A stretch of 31,341 bases of DNA, taken from NCBI GenBank assembly GCA_910585725.1, contig CAJUFA010000036.1, positions 1-31,341 of the forward strand. Reading direction: 5' to 3'. This document shows positions 23,458 to 30,144 of the stretch, in pieces. The notes beneath the pieces were generated by a model. The model saw only the letters and a list, made by a program, of their open reading frames with translations, made no database searches and had not been told where the DNA came from. Within the stretch, counting starts at the first letter, position 1, and every line of letters starts with the position of its first letter. The position numbers and the translations under genes were made by a program. This DNA comes from an uncultured Dorea sp. (GTDB lineage: Bacteria; Bacillota; Clostridia; Lachnospirales; Lachnospiraceae).

Positions 23458-24027
23458 GTTTTTTGCTTTGCATATAAGCTGCGTCATCGTTCCCATGGGG
23501 CAGTACACGCACCAGGACCGAGGTTTGAATAATATCATAGTAAAAAATCCCAATACGGTGGAGGTAAGCATTACACTGTAGAAACCAAAAGCAAACTGAG
23601 CTACGCCGTCAGAGAACAGGGTGCCATGGTAAGCCCAGCGCCAGGGAAGTTTGAATGTCCACAGCAGCGTTACCACAGCGCCGAGATCTTTTGCTCCGGC
23701 GAAAACCAGGTAGGTGTTCCACAGCATTAGAAAGAACATTGCAAAGAAGAAGACCAAAAATCCATATCGAAAATAACCGGTTCCCATCCAGCCGGGGATA
23801 TCTTTTTTCCGTGACAGTCCGAATCTGCCGCCTATCAGGGAAAATAGCTGGCCTCTGCCGCAATATTTGTTGCAGTAAGCCTTATTACCTTTAACAATTG
23901 CTATGGCAAGGGGGATAAAAAAGCAGAGGAGACCCAGCCATGCGAAAAGGATATTGAAAAAACCCAGAATCAAATAGGTAAGTGAGGCAATCCAAAGGTA
24001 ATCGTACCATTTCTTTTTGTTTTTCAT
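23434..24027 (-). CDS. Membrane 4Fe-4S binding protein
   Basis: 197 aa with about four membrane helices (12-45 as two, 85-112, 143-167). Two cysteine clusters face the same side: CNKYCGRG (C52, C56) and CVYCPMG plus a later Cys (C173, C176, C186). This recalls the 4Fe-4S membrane proteins of the NapH/RdxA/NosR type (Fer4_5), but the clusters are incomplete compared with classical ferredoxin domains. The start at 24027 overlaps the ferredoxin stop (ATGA), with GGAGGTGA upstream, so translation is coupled. It likely passes electrons between the ferredoxin and a membrane partner; this is inference. Confidence 0.82.
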   Translation of the reverse strand: MKNKKKWYDYLWIASLTYLILGFFNILFAWLGLLCFFIPLAIAIVKGNKAYCNKYCGRGQLFSLIGGRFGLSRKKDIPGWMGTGYFRYGFLVFFFAMFFLMLWNTYLVFAGAKDLGAVVTLLWTFKLPWRWAYHGTLFSDGVAQFAFGFYSVMLTSTVLGFFTMILFKPRSWCVYCPMGTMTQLICKAKNVTSSQKQ

Positions 24028-24221
24028 TGTTCTGTCACCTCCAGTGAGATAATGCTTGCCGGGCATTCTTTTACACATTTTCCACATCCGACGCATAATT
24101 CCTTGTCTATGACCGCATGGACGCCTTTGGGAATGGTAATTGCATTCCGTGGACAAACTTTTATGCAGCATCCGCAGGCAACACATTTCCGGATACTGAC
24201 AGCCGCTTTTCTTTTTGCCAT
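24024..24221 (-). CDS. 2[4Fe-4S] ferredoxin
   Basis: 65 aa with two complete CxxCxxCxxxC clusters: C13, C16, C19, C23 and C43, C46, C49, C53. A soluble low-potential electron carrier. The start at 24221 (MAKRKAAVSIRKC) follows AAAGGAG at an 8-nt spacing; the frame is open further upstream, but that stretch holds the promoter and operator. It is the first gene of a two-gene operon with the membrane 4Fe-4S protein. Confidence 0.93.
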   Translation of the reverse strand: MAKRKAAVSIRKCVACGCCIKVCPRNAITIPKGVHAVIDKELCVGCGKCVKECPASIISLEVTEQ

Positions 24222-24243
24222 GGTAAAACTCCTTTTTTCTTTT

Positions 24244-24284
24244 ATTATATAGGAAAAAAAAGATTTATTCGGTGATGAAGTCAC
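24244..24284 (-). promoter_or_regulatory. Ferredoxin operon promoter with Crp/Fnr-type site
   Basis: Reading the minus strand: GTGACTTCATCAC (24284-24272), 22 bp, then -10 TATAAT (24249-24244). Same site, same spacing as at trxA; no good -35 box is present, as expected for an activator-dependent promoter. Confidence 0.75.
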
Positions 24285-24378
24285 ACATATGCCATGTGGC
24301 CGCCGGCATGGCCGACAGGTTTTTCATGGAATGGAGCGAAAATGTCGAATAGTGCAGATATTTGTAGAAGAGTTTTTG

Positions 24379-24408
24379 TTGACACATATAGTATAGAAAA
24401 TCTAAGAT
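24379..24408 (+). promoter_or_regulatory. Promoter of small unknown gene
   Basis: TTGACA (24379-24384) and TAAGAT (24403-24408), spacer 18 bp. The leader contains a perfect hairpin AAGTCT-gatg-AGACTT (24427-24442). Confidence 0.55.
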
Positions 24409-24475
24409 AGATATGTAAGCTCTTAAAAGTCTGATGAGACTTCTTACACATCATAATATCAAAGGAGGAAAGTAC

Positions 24476-24778
24476 ATGGAGCAAATCGAAAAAAAAATGA
24501 TGGACATGGGTATGCAACAATTCATGGATAAGAGTCGAAGAGAACTTAGTATGTCAGATGAAACTTATTTGCAAGACAATGAGGATGAGAAGGAACTGGA
24601 GCGAAAGTATATGGAATTGGATTTAGAAAAAAGTCAAAGGTTGTTGGTAAACGACTACATTGCTTGTATGCGGACAGTACTTAACCGATATGCTGATATA
24701 TGTTATATGGCTGGTATTAAGGATGCAGTTAAAATGATGAACCAGCTAGGAGGTATTAACAGGAATCAGAGCATGTAA
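24476..24778 (+). CDS. Small acidic protein of unknown function
   Basis: 100 aa, starting 7 nt after AAAGGAGG. It is predicted to be mostly helical: a Met-rich amphipathic N-terminus, a charged coiled-coil-like centre (DNEDEKELERKYMELDLEKS) and a C-terminal helical part with RTVLNRYADICYMAGIKDAVK. The C-terminal half resembles small accessory proteins seen in Lachnospiraceae mobile DNA, but I cannot name the family with certainty. Two terminators follow, so it is a single-gene unit. Confidence 0.7.
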   Translation: MEQIEKKMMDMGMQQFMDKSRRELSMSDETYLQDNEDEKELERKYMELDLEKSQRLLVNDYIACMRTVLNRYADICYMAGIKDAVKMMNQLGGINRNQSM

Positions 24779-24824
24779 ACAATGTAATACTTGGGGGATA
24801 CATTATATTTGCTTGGGGAAAACT

Positions 24825-24860
24825 CAGGCGTGGCAGATGAAAATACCATGCCTGTTTTTA
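24825..24860 (+). terminator. Rho-independent terminator 1
   Basis: CAGGCGTGG (24825-24833) pairs with CCATGCCTG (24846-24854) with one G-U, followed by five Ts. Confidence 0.8.
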
Positions 24861-24877
24861 TAATAAGTTGGATCTGC

Positions 24878-24904
24878 GACGGCCAAAAATGGCCGTCTGT
24901 TTTT
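24878..24904 (+). terminator. Rho-independent terminator 2
   Basis: GACGGCCA (24878-24885), 4-A loop, TGGCCGTC (24890-24897), then TGTTTTTA. A second terminator in tandem with the one at 24825. Confidence 0.85.
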
Positions 24905-25034
24905 ATGAAAATCAGTCTGAAATGACTTGGGTACAGGATATTTGCCATGAAATCTTTTCTTAATTATTTTTCCATTACCGGAATATCCCGGATATTTTTA
25001 AATAGACAATTCATCTGAACGACATTTTAAACCG

Positions 25035-25325
25035 TTAATCCCACTGATGCCAGTTGTTCTTCCATTTCATCAAATGCACCGTCAATTTGTTCTCTGTTTC
25101 AGTATAACAGACAAACTATGACGCCTTATGTTATAGTTTGGTTTAAGAAGCAATTATTTCAAATTTTTTCTGCCAAATTTCCAAAGAATCTTCTGCTTTA
25201 TTGTAATCTATCCTCTTTTCATTGTTTTTTGAAAGCATTTCAATTAGTTTACCAATTCCCGTATGTTTTGTGTTATACTGTTTTATATAATTTTGTTTCC
25301 TTTATTTTCCCTTATCAGGGTTCAT
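25035..25325 (-). pseudogene. Decayed coding remnants
   Basis: On the minus strand two protein-like stretches remain. One of about 49 codons ends at TAA near 25151 and contains HTGIGKLIEMLSKNNEKR and DSLEIWQKKFEIIAS. A shorter one ends GAFDEMEEQLASVGLTV before TAA near 25029. Neither has a start codon with a ribosome site, and a stop precedes each. I do not recognise the families. They are probably 3' scraps of genes lost by deletion. Confidence 0.35.
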
Positions 25326-25445
25326 AATACCCTGTGGGAAGATATAACGCAAGGGAAACTCTAAAGGAAAGCGCGCCTGCGATAAAATTATCAAATCACA
25401 ATCGGGATTTTCCGACGCGGGGATAAGTCGAAGAGGTTAAGAGAT
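25274..25445 (+). promoter_or_regulatory. Extended -10 promoter and structured leader of alpha/beta hydrolase gene
   Basis: TATACT (25274-25279) is preceded by TG in extended -10 position. The roughly 160-nt leader can form CAGGGT/ACCCTG flanked by TTCCC/GGGAA (about 25307-25343). It can also form TCGG/CCGA (25403-25416) and a CCTGCG/CGCGGG pairing that encloses it. I cannot match it to a known riboswitch. Confidence 0.35.
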
Positions 25446-26522
25446 ATGACAACAAAATTTAAGAAGAAAAAGATTCTATGGATTATATTATCTATCGTAT
25501 CTGTACTAATAATTGCCGGCGACTGGGCATTGTCCGTAATGGTATATAATGAGAATTTTAACCGGCGGTTTGAGAGCTATGAACCGTTTATGTTGTGTGT
25601 TGACGATTTTGACGGACTGCAGCGCATGAAATATGAGTTTACTTCTGATAAGGGGCAGAACCTGGTGGGATATATGTATAGTTCGGGAGAAAAACAGCGA
25701 GGTATCATTGTAATGGCGCATGGCTTTGGTGGAGGCGGGCATAATTCTTACATGGATTGTGTGAATTATTTTGCCCGTAATGGGTATTATGTTTTCGCCT
25801 ATGACGCCACGGGAACCGATGAAAGCGAAGGGGAAGGAGTCGGAGGACTTCCTCAGGGAGTAATAGACCTTGACTATGCAGTCACATTTGTGGAAGAAAG
25901 CGGAAACTTCCCTAATCTCCCGATTGTTTTATTTGGGCATAGTTGGGGCGGCTACAGTGTTTGCAGCGTACTTACATACCACTCCGAAGTAAAAGCAGTT
26001 ATAGCGTGTTCAGGTTTCAACGCTTCATCGAATCTGTTTGAGTCAGAGGGGAAAAAGCAAGTAGGGAATGGTATTTATTTGATGCTGCCGTTTGTGAAGC
26101 TGCATGAAAGGATTCAATATAGAGGATATGCCTCAAGTACTGCGATGGATGGTTTTTCAAAGAGCAATGCCGCCGTTATGATTGTGCATAGCTTTGATGA
26201 TGAGGTTGTTCCGGTCGAATACGGCTACGAAATATATTATGAAAAGTACAAGGACGATTCCCGCTTCAGTTTCATTTCTTTTGAGAATAAAGGGCATAAC
26301 TATTTTAATGATGATATCTATCGCAATGAGTTTAATGCAGAATTTGATAAATGGCTTAAAACGCTTGACTATGACTATAGCACAGAGGAAAATAAGGAGC
26401 GGTTTTTGAAGGATAAAGGTAATTATATAAACCAAAACCTTGACCGGGAGAAATGGTGTAATTCATTAGATCTGGAGTTGTTTGAGGATTTTATTGATTT
26501 TTATGATGAACATATACGTTAA
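25446..26522 (+). CDS. Alpha/beta hydrolase, membrane anchored
   Basis: 358 aa. An N-terminal basic stretch and hydrophobic segment (about 8-30) anchor the protein, with the catalytic domain outside. The nucleophile elbow is GHSWGG with S166. The oxyanion region is MAHGFGGGGHNSY, and a late HSFDDEVVP Asp and GHNYF His complete the triad. Such proteins are usually annotated as serine aminopeptidase (S33-like) or esterase/lipase. The substrate is unknown. The ribosome site (AAGAGG) is modest. Confidence 0.85.
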   Translation: MTTKFKKKKILWIILSIVSVLIIAGDWALSVMVYNENFNRRFESYEPFMLCVDDFDGLQRMKYEFTSDKGQNLVGYMYSSGEKQRGIIVMAHGFGGGGHNSYMDCVNYFARNGYYVFAYDATGTDESEGEGVGGLPQGVIDLDYAVTFVEESGNFPNLPIVLFGHSWGGYSVCSVLTYHSEVKAVIACSGFNASSNLFESEGKKQVGNGIYLMLPFVKLHERIQYRGYASSTAMDGFSKSNAAVMIVHSFDDEVVPVEYGYEIYYEKYKDDSRFSFISFENKGHNYFNDDIYRNEFNAEFDKWLKTLDYDYSTEENKERFLKDKGNYINQNLDREKWCNSLDLELFEDFIDFYDEHIR

Positions 26523-26562
26523 TCATAAATACTATAATAACGCCTTTACAAATATGAATTTA

Positions 26563-27012
26563 TCAAATTATAAAATTTACTACTCCATATATCAAATGAC
26601 AAATTGTAAAAATTGAAATTGGAATTAATGCTATCCCATTCTTTCTATCAATTGCAAAAAACAGAAATGCTAAACAGGGTGAAATAGTCAGACCTAATAT
26701 CACAATCGCATTTACGATGCCGCCATAGTAAAGTATCCAACTTAAAAAATATAATAAACAACAGCCGGCTGCGATGATAATAAAAGGGGTTACACACATT
26801 TTTCTGCATTTTATGTTTCTGAAAATACATAAAGCGGCAATCATCAATATTTGACATATAGAAGCGGCAGCATCAATTATTTCTGTAATTGATTTTGCCC
26901 TTAATATATCGTTTGGCGCAGGGATAGCAAACCAAATAAAGTTCGGTATCATAACAATTAGAAATAGCAGTAATCCCCAAATTTCAAAATTTAACTTGTA
27001 ATTTTTTAACAT
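26563..27012 (-). CDS. Small four-helix membrane protein, unknown
   Basis: 149 aa with four hydrophobic segments (about 12-31, 50-64, 73-95, 100-120) and a further one at the C-terminus. A GGGGGGAC ribosome site lies about 8 nt upstream of the ATG. No motif was recognised; low GC, like its neighbours. It could belong to a DUF membrane family. Confidence 0.6.
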   Translation of the reverse strand: MLKNYKLNFEIWGLLLFLIVMIPNFIWFAIPAPNDILRAKSITEIIDAAASICQILMIAALCIFRNIKCRKMCVTPFIIIAAGCCLLYFLSWILYYGGIVNAIVILGLTISPCLAFLFFAIDRKNGIALIPISIFTICHLIYGVVNFII

Positions 27013-27273
27013 CTAATTGTCCCCCCATAAATTCTGATTGAATAAAATCGCTGCGCGATGGTCTGGCAAGGCTGCGGCGCAGTTTTTACTTTCTCTAATG
27101 TAAAAAGCAGTGGAAAAATCTTCTGCAATATAAGACCTCTGCTGCCTATGAATACAATAGCATATTTGGGTGTGTTCCGCAATCGGGATTACGATGCCAA
27201 TGTCCCTTCTAATCGACGTAGAGGAAACTCAAAGTATAGAAAAAAGTTATGTATAAGCATTCGAGATAAGTAT
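27013..27273. other. Intergenic stretch, little content
   Basis: Contains a short hairpin TTTTTAC/GTAAAAA (27083-27106). The open frame at 27058-27348 has no ribosome site and low-complexity basic composition; I do not consider it coding. Confidence 0.4.
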
Positions 27274-27302
27274 TTGAAATCCTGTTCATATACAATTACA
27301 AT
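27274..27302 (+). promoter_or_regulatory. Promoter of flavodoxin-like reductase gene
   Basis: TTGAAA (27274-27279) and TACAAT (27297-27302), spacer 17 bp, 42 nt before the start. Confidence 0.6.
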
Positions 27303-27344
27303 AAAAGATATTAATCAAGTAAAGGATAAAAGGAGGAAAATACA

Positions 27345-27884
27345 ATGAGTAAAAAAGTTTTAGTTATATCAACCAGTCTTCGGAGCAACAGTAATTCAGA
27401 GGAGCTTGCAGATGTTTTTGCAGAAGGAGCTAAAGAGGCAGGAAATCAGGTAGAAAAGATTAGTCTTCGGGATAAGAACATTGGTTTTTGTAAAGGATGT
27501 CTTGCGTGTCTGAAGGCAGGAAAATGTGTAATCAGGGACGATGCCCTGGAGATTACGCAAAAGATGCATGATGCCGAAGTGATTGTTTTTGCCACTCCTA
27601 TTTACTATTATGAGATGTCCGGTCAGATGAAAACGATGTTGGACAGAGCTAATTCTCTGTATGGTTCGGATTATTGTTTTGAAGACATTTACATGTTGTC
27701 TGCGGCGGCAGAAGATAAGGAGGGTGTGGACAAGAGGGCAGTCGGCGGACTAGAAGGATGGATTGCCTGTTTTGAGAGGGCCAGGCTTGCCGGGACGGTG
27801 TTTGCAGGCGGAGTGGACGGCGCAGGAGAGATTACGGGACATTTGGCTCTTAAGAGCGCGTATGAGATGGGAAAAGCGGTTTAG
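27345..27884 (+). CDS. Flavodoxin-like NAD(P)H-dependent oxidoreductase
   Basis: 179 aa of the NADPH-dependent FMN reductase / iron-sulfur flavoprotein group. The FMN phosphate loop is STSLRSNSNSEEL near the N-terminus. A cysteine cluster C49, C52, C55, C61 (CKGCLACLKAGKC) resembles that of Isf-type proteins. TPIYYYEMSGQMKTMLDR is the family flavin-site block. It may reduce quinones, nitro compounds or metal ions. AAAGGAGG precedes the ATG. After the TAG stop the frame remains open for 49 more codons to 28034, a possible remnant of another gene. Confidence 0.9.
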   Translation: MSKKVLVISTSLRSNSNSEELADVFAEGAKEAGNQVEKISLRDKNIGFCKGCLACLKAGKCVIRDDALEITQKMHDAEVIVFATPIYYYEMSGQMKTMLDRANSLYGSDYCFEDIYMLSAAAEDKEGVDKRAVGGLEGWIACFERARLAGTVFAGGVDGAGEITGHLALKSAYEMGKAV

Positions 27885-28038
27885 TGTGAAGGGAAAAATC
27901 TGGAAAATTGCCGGCTGATTCATGAAGTCAAAGATGCACTTTGGCATGCGAAGAATGTGGTAGTTAGAAATAGTGTGGCAAAAGGTGAGTATCTGGCATG
28001 GTATAGTGAAAATGCATTTTTATATAGTCTTTAAGAAT

Positions 28039-28067
28039 ACCCCCGCATAGAAAGCTTCTGCGGGGGT
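28039..28067. terminator. GC-rich hairpin between convergent genes
   Basis: ACCCCCGCA (28039-28047) pairs perfectly with TGCGGGGGT (28059-28067). The flanking T-runs are weak in both directions, but its position between converging genes suggests termination. Confidence 0.6.
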
Positions 28068-28096
28068 GTATTGAAAGCATTCATTATGACAGTTCA

Positions 28097-29023
28097 TTAA
28101 TCGTCCGTCTGGGCTGAATTTACATGCACCATGATATGTTTTACTTTTTGGAAATTCTTTTCAATATCCTCATGGACTTCTTCCGCAATTTCATGAGACT
28201 TTTTCAGTGTATAGGAACCGTCCACTGCAATTTCTATATCTATATATATTCTATTCCCAAAAATACGTGTATGGAGCGAATCTATCCCCATAACTGCCTC
28301 ATTTCTCATTACACGATCATAAATTTGCCGTTCTGTTTTCTCGTCACAGGAATGATCTACCACTTTATTGACAGCATCCTTAAAAATGTCATATGCGGCT
28401 TTAATAATAAATATAAAAATCACCAGACTTGCAATGGAATCCATAACTGGAAAGCCAAGCCTCGATCCCCCAATTCCTATCAAGGCCCCGACAGAGGAAA
28501 ATGCGTCTGAACGGTGGTGCCATGCATCCGCCAACAGCGCACTGGAGTCAATTCTTGTTGCATTAACTTTTGTATACCAAAACATGGCTTCTTTGCTCAC
28601 TATGGAAATAGCTGCGGCAACTAGCGCTAAAATCCCTGGTACCTGCAAATCGCCATAATTGCCAGACAGAATATTTTTTAATGCTTCCATTCCAATGCCA
28701 AGTCCTGTCATAAACAGAATCATTGCCAATATAATGGCTGCCACACATTCCATACGCTCGTGCCCATAAGGATGTTCTTTATCCGCTTCCTTTGAAGCAA
28801 GCCTGATCCCGATCATTACTACCACCGTACTAAATACGTCCGATGCAGAATGAACAGCATCGCTAATCATTGCATTAGAATGAGCCGCAACGCCAGCTAT
28901 AAGCTTAAACACAGACAAAATCAAATTGCCCGTAATGCTCACGGCTGACACTCTGTCTGCAACTCTCTGGAAATTATTGTCTGGCTCAACACATACTTTT
29001 TTCATTATTCGATTTCTCCGCAT
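28097..29023 (-). CDS. Cation diffusion facilitator family metal exporter
   Basis: 308 aa, CDF/ZT_dimer type: six membrane helices (about 28-225) and a cytoplasmic C-terminal domain (about 226-305). Helix 2 carries D55, H58 and D62 (SDAVHSASD), and helix 5 the DAWHHRSD motif; together they form the transport metal site. The start at 29023 is 8 nt from GGGAGG. An internal ATG at 29005 is possible. The NiCo riboswitch upstream (29106-29213) indicates that it exports Ni(II)/Co(II), or Fe(II), rather than only zinc. Confidence 0.93.
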   Translation of the reverse strand: MRRNRIMKKVCVEPDNNFQRVADRVSAVSITGNLILSVFKLIAGVAAHSNAMISDAVHSASDVFSTVVVMIGIRLASKEADKEHPYGHERMECVAAIILAMILFMTGLGIGMEALKNILSGNYGDLQVPGILALVAAAISIVSKEAMFWYTKVNATRIDSSALLADAWHHRSDAFSSVGALIGIGGSRLGFPVMDSIASLVIFIFIIKAAYDIFKDAVNKVVDHSCDEKTERQIYDRVMRNEAVMGIDSLHTRIFGNRIYIDIEIAVDGSYTLKKSHEIAEEVHEDIEKNFQKVKHIMVHVNSAQTDD

Positions 29024-29105
29024 ACTAAGCGCCTCCCAAATGTTAGATTGCTCAATGACTCCAATATATGTGGGGATTTAGAATATTGCCTTTATAAAAA
29101 AGTAT

Positions 29106-29151
29106 AAAAAATACCCACGAACCAGTATTAGCAACTACTGTCCCGTGGATA
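29106..29151 (-). terminator. Riboswitch-linked terminator
   Basis: On the minus strand TATCCACG (29151-29144) pairs with CGTGGGTA (29119-29112). An inner CAGTA/TACTG and a run of six Ts follow. The left arm includes aptamer bases, so the terminator and the folded aptamer exclude each other: metal binding should switch the gene on. Confidence 0.75.
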
Positions 29152-29213
29152 TAAGATTCCACTGCCACTCATGTGACCCGACTCCATGACCCATGGCCAC
29201 GGTCTGTTCAGTT
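29131..29213 (-). promoter_or_regulatory. NiCo (czcD) riboswitch
   Basis: The minus-strand leader of the CDF exporter carries the NiCo landmarks in order: AACTGAACAGAC, GGCC ... GGTCATGGAGTCGGGT, GTGGCAG and CCACGGGACAGTAGTT. These align with the published NiCo aptamer pattern of a four-way junction with conserved G-rich modules and the terminal GGGACAGU. The class binds Ni(II) and Co(II), and Fe(II) has also been reported. Confidence 0.8.
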
Positions 29214-29246
29214 TGAACTGTAGATTTGTATGCAGTGCAAAGAGTG

Positions 29247-29280
29247 ATTATAGCCTAACATAGATGTCCGGTATTGTCAA
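29247..29280 (-). promoter_or_regulatory. Probable promoter of NiCo riboswitch transcript
   Basis: TATAAT (29252-29247) is a clear -10. A TTGACA (29280-29275) lies 22 bp upstream, too far for ordinary SigA use, so the true -35 is uncertain. Confidence 0.45.
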
Positions 29281-29389
29281 GTTGAGGTATGATCAGATTC
29301 CTTTATTCCTTGTAATCAGTGTAGAATTAGGGTATAATTTTAATGTCGATAGCGACCAGAAGATTGGTAATTGCTGAGGAGAAAAACAG

Positions 29390-29803
29390 ATGAGTGAAAA
29401 AATAGTATTTAGCCGGGATTCTTTTTTTCATGGAACAAGAGCAGATTTAAAAATAGGAGATTTGATAGTTACGGGGAAGAAAAAGAATTATAATGATGAC
29501 AGAAAATCTGAGTACGTTTACTTTGCGGGGACTTTGGACGCGGCAATCTGAGGAGCAGAACTGGCAGAAGGAGAGGGGAAGGAAAGGATATATGTTGTCG
29601 AGCCAACAGGCGATTTTGAAGACGATCCGAATGTTACAGACAAGAAATTTCCGGGAAATCCAACAAAATCGTATAGATCAAAACAACCTTTAAAGATTGT
29701 AGCAGAGGTGATCGAATGGGAAGGACATTCTCCTGAAATATTGAATAATATGCTGGTAAATCTCAAGAAATTATCTGAACAGGGGATAAAAGCAATTGAT
29801 TGA
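29390..29803 (+). pseudogene. arr: Rifampin ADP-ribosyltransferase (arr) with one in-frame TGA
   Basis: The frame reads 137 codons with a GAGGAGA ribosome site and matches Arr throughout. FFHGTRADLKIGDL contains the catalytic His (H14). EYVYFAGTLDAAI is followed by TGA at codon 54 (29549-29551), then GAELAEGEGKERIYVVEPTG, DFEDDPN with the conserved Asp, and KFPGNPTKSYR. Family members have Trp in AVWGAELA, so a single TGG-to-TGA change explains the stop. Arr inactivates rifamycins by ADP-ribosylation using NAD. Everything else looks intact, so the inactivation is probably recent. Confidence 0.88.
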
Positions 29804-29932
29804 TTTCGCAAGAGGAACAATATGAAGATCGCACTAAACCGGAATTTGAAATCCATAAGATTATGAGTGATTATTGCTCTCCATAGGTTATGGGGGGGAC
29901 GGCGACACAAATACTATTAACAAGAACATTAA
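29804..29932. other. Decayed stretch between arr and tnpV remnant
   Basis: No continuous frame, promoter or structure was recognised; likely degraded mobile-element sequence. Confidence 0.3.
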
Positions 29933-30040
29933 GAGGGCGTTTTGCCTACGCTACTCACAAGTGGCAAGTTGAATACTTATCTTGCCGATGTCGATAAACA
30001 GGCAAAGGAAATTGTAGCAAAGGAAATTATCTTTGCATAA
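29933..30040 (+). pseudogene. TnpV transposon protein remnant, internally deleted
   Basis: The frame encodes LPTLLTSGKLNTYLADVDKQA joined directly to KEIVAKEIIFA and a stop. Full TnpV proteins have about 40 residues between these two parts. The N-terminus is also missing (a stop precedes at 29930). It is a relic of a Tn4451-like/ICE-type accessory gene. Confidence 0.65.
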
Positions 30041-30048
30041 GTAAAAAG

Positions 30049-30082
30049 GCGGCAGGGAGAAATCTCTGCCGCAAATTTTTTG
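30049..30082 (+). terminator. Rho-independent terminator
   Basis: GCGGCAG (30049-30055) pairs with CTGCCGC (30066-30072), with extra inner GAG/CTC pairs, followed by AAATTTTTT. Confidence 0.8.
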
Positions 30083-30091
30083 AAAAAAGTC

Positions 30092-30122
30092 TTGTTTGTG
30101 ACGCGGCGTAATGAAATATAAT
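30092..30122 (+). promoter_or_regulatory. MerR-type promoter of TipA-like operon
   Basis: TTGTTT (30092-30097) and TATAAT (30117-30122) with a 19-bp spacer containing the near-palindrome ACGCGGCGT. The long spacer suggests autoregulation by the MerR protein it precedes. Confidence 0.6.
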
Positions 30123-30144
30123 ACATTATAAGAGGTAGATAATT

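Noticed and set aside
25319..25370. Group I intron core
   Set aside because: The AAGATATA-like word recalls an intron core segment, but no P3/P7 pairing or catalytic core could be assembled in the leader.
27058..27348. 96-codon + strand ORF
   Set aside because: No ribosome site, biased basic composition, and it runs through the promoter of the flavoprotein gene.
29253..29274. TTGACA as -35 of the CDF gene promoter
   Set aside because: The 22-bp gap to TATAAT is outside the usable range; kept only as an uncertain annotation.
29549..29551. TGA in arr read as selenocysteine or Trp
   Set aside because: Homologues have Trp, not Cys/Sec, at this position, no SECIS-like hairpin was seen after it, and TGA serves as a normal stop in other genes here, so a nonsense mutation is simpler.
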